From positions 1 to 44,576 of the forward strand of contig UQLU01000013.1 in NCBI GenBank assembly GCA_900542065.1: a DNA stretch of 44,576 bases, written 5' to 3'. The DNA is from an uncultured Eggerthella sp. GTDB lineage: Bacteria > Actinomycetota > Coriobacteriia > Coriobacteriales > Eggerthellaceae. Under the pieces are notes generated by a model. That model did no database searches and was not told the origin of the DNA. It saw only the letters and a list, made by a program, of their open reading frames with translations. Each line of letters starts with the position of its first letter. Position 1 is the first letter of the stretch. The position numbers and the translations under genes were made by a program. Shown here piece by piece: positions 43,401 to 44,576 of this stretch.

Positions 43401-44384
43401 ATGCTAGCTATGGAGAGAAAAGTTGCTGAAATTGAGCACTTAATGAGTCCTATTATGAACGGCATGCAAGCTAAACACTTACATGCCGTTCTTTCGTCCT
43501 GTCTACTTGATATTCATCAAGGCGGGGAGGACTTAATTATGGACAATTCGGTTCTAATTGAAATGTTTCTTTCAGCTAAAAGACTTGAGGGCTGTTCTGA
43601 AAGATCTATGGTTTATTACTCAAGTACATTAAGTAGGTTTATTGATTCAATTGGAAAGCCATTAGTAGGGATTAGAACTGAAGATATTAGAAAGTATCTT
43701 TCAGATTACCAAGCGCAAACTTGCGCTAGCAACGTAACTATAGATAATATCCGTCGGATTATTTCAAGTTTTTTCACTTGGCTAGAAGTAGAAGATCATA
43801 TTTATAAAAGTCCGGTTAAACGCATTAAGAAAATAAAATCCGTTAAACCAGTTAAGCCTGTATATTCCGATGAAGTGCTTGAAACGCTGCGTGACAACTG
43901 TGTTACTTCAAGGGATTTAGCAATTATAGATTTACTAGCTTCGGCGGGTATTCGCGTGGGAGAGTTGGTGCAACTTGATAAGTCGGATGTAGATCTTGAG
44001 TCGCGTGAATGTATAGTTCATGGCAAAGGAAGCAAGGAGCGCAAGGTGTATTTTGATGCACGAACCAAGGTGCATCTCCAGGCGTATCTAAAAGAAAGAG
44101 ATGATGACAATTGTGCCTTGTTTGTATCTCTTCTTCGACCGCATAATCGTTTAAAAATCAGTGGAGTAGAAACAAGGCTCAGGAAGTTGGGCAGGCAACT
44201 TGATTTACCTCGCGTATATCCACATAAATTTAGAAGAACGCTTGCCACAAAGGCTATTGATAAAGGAATGCCTATTGAGCAGGTGCAAGTATTGCTCGGG
44301 CACAGCAAGATAGATACAACTTTATGTTATGCCATGGTTGACCAAGAAAATGTGAAACAATCTCATAGAAAATATATTGGATGA
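43401..44384 (+). CDS. Tyrosine recombinase of the hsdS-shuffling type
   Basis: This 327-residue site-specific recombinase has a complete catalytic set: Arg185 (AGIRVGEL), Lys209 (HGKGSKER), His275 and Arg278 (HKFRRTLA), His301 (LLGHSKID) and Tyr310 (LCYAMV). The core-binding domain begins near residue 47 (LSAKRLEGCSERSMVYYSSTL). The first 46 residues form a short helical extension. Two starts are possible: ATG 43401 with AAAGGAG, and ATG 43539 with the strong GGGGAGG. The extension is typical of this recombinase group, so 43401 is favoured. It lies 45 bases after hsdR and between hsdS copies, so rearrangement of hsdS is its likely job. Confidence 0.92.
   Translation: MLAMERKVAEIEHLMSPIMNGMQAKHLHAVLSSCLLDIHQGGEDLIMDNSVLIEMFLSAKRLEGCSERSMVYYSSTLSRFIDSIGKPLVGIRTEDIRKYLSDYQAQTCASNVTIDNIRRIISSFFTWLEVEDHIYKSPVKRIKKIKSVKPVKPVYSDEVLETLRDNCVTSRDLAIIDLLASAGIRVGELVQLDKSDVDLESRECIVHGKGSKERKVYFDARTKVHLQAYLKERDDDNCALFVSLLRPHNRLKISGVETRLRKLGRQLDLPRVYPHKFRRTLATKAIDKGMPIEQVQVLLGHSKIDTTLCYAMVDQENVKQSHRKYIG
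43457..43491 (+). repeat. Inverted repeat inside the recombinase 5' region
   Basis: GAACGGCATG (43457-43466) and CATGCCGTTC (43482-43491) are perfect 10-bp arms around a 15-base loop, within codons 19-31. The hairpin lies between the two candidate starts at 43401 and 43539. Confidence 0.75.
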
Positions 44385-44392
44385 TAAGTCCT

Positions 44393-44433
44393 TCAATGCC
44401 GTCGCAAAACTAGGTGGCGGCATTGATTTTTTT
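44393..44433 (+). terminator. Intrinsic terminator after the recombinase
   Basis: TCAATGCCGTC (44393-44403) pairs with GGCGGCATTGA (44416-44426) with one G-T pair, followed by seven T's (44427-44433). It ends the restriction-modification/recombinase transcript and isolates the hsdS fragment downstream. Confidence 0.9.
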
Positions 44434-44543
44434 ATAAGACTCTTTAGGAAAGCATGATTTTTTACTTTTAGAATTTTGCAAAAGCTCTTGATTTATCAGG
44501 CATTTTATAGTTATTTGCCATCCTGATTTAACAATCAAATAAC

Positions 44544-44576
44544 TCAAATCCCGGTTTGTGGAAATGTTTGGGGATC
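44544..44576 (+). pseudogene. Start of a silent hsdS fragment (recombination core, copy C)
   Basis: These last 33 bases repeat 38274-38306 exactly, in the same orientation, and encode KSRFVEMFGD in frame. A TAA at 44540-44542 lies just upstream in that frame and no start codon is present, so the fragment cannot be expressed where it is. It appears to begin a spare second-half target-recognition domain that continues beyond the window. Confidence 0.75.

Noticed and set aside
43401..44384. The recombinase as a prophage or integrative-element integrase
   Set aside because: No phage or conjugation genes are nearby, no tRNA attachment site is seen, and its neighbours are hsdS copies with shared cores.
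37164..44576. A simple hsdS inversion switch
   Set aside because: All three visible cores are in the same orientation; I found no inverted copy inside the window, though copies beyond base 44576 cannot be excluded.

Overview
The window reads as chromosomal DNA of a member of the Actinomycetota, most likely class Coriobacteriia (Eggerthellaceae-like; a small-genome genus such as Cryptobacterium is possible, but I cannot fix the genus). The reasons are the moderate base composition, the Lys/Ala-rich N-terminal extension of the housekeeping sigma factor, the protein style (MetK, PriA, Mfd, GltX), and the anaerobic gene content: an oxygen-sensitive type of [NiFe] hydrogenase, an Fe-S serine dehydratase and a radical SAM enzyme.

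Layout. 1-618 holds the start of prephenate dehydratase (minus strand, cut by the window edge). 1092-4694 is a hyaABC uptake [NiFe] hydrogenase operon with its own promoter and a terminator shared with the convergent sdaA (4912-6516). 6776-7764 is a two-gene unit of an unknown membrane protein and the hydrogenase maturation protease hyaD. After a LysR regulator come nth and divergent mfd. From 13452 to 18535 a minus-strand block holds gltX, a double-ended ferredoxin-like protein and a membrane-anchored protein (overlapping genes), plus a YczE-type membrane protein fused to a cytidylate-kinase-like domain. yqeY, a DUF1461 membrane protein, an ATP-grasp protein, and a tetR interrupted by an amber codon follow. 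The tetR is divergent from a radical SAM gene across a 30-bp palindrome that overlaps both promoters. 24158-32186 is a housekeeping stretch: metK, priA, rpoD, rlmKL. A transporter, an AlbA_2-domain protein and a low-molecular-weight tyrosine phosphatase precede the last region.

The accessory region is 35644-44576: a type I restriction-modification operon (hsdM, a half-length hsdS, a full-length hsdS, rhuM, hsdR) followed by a tyrosine recombinase and the first bases of a start-less hsdS fragment. One 14-bp core occurs three times in the same orientation: at the end of the half hsdS, in the middle of the full hsdS, and in the fragment after the recombinase. The layout looks like a cassette system that can delete, insert or swap target-recognition domains. 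A site A x site B crossover would fuse the two genes into one normal-length HsdS. The recombinase gene also has a hairpin over its ribosome binding site.

Three large imperfect inverted repeats (about 100-200 bp each) lie just after the 3' ends of mfd, yqeY and rpoD. They are unrelated in sequence but similar in design. No tRNA, rRNA, CRISPR array or insertion sequence was seen.
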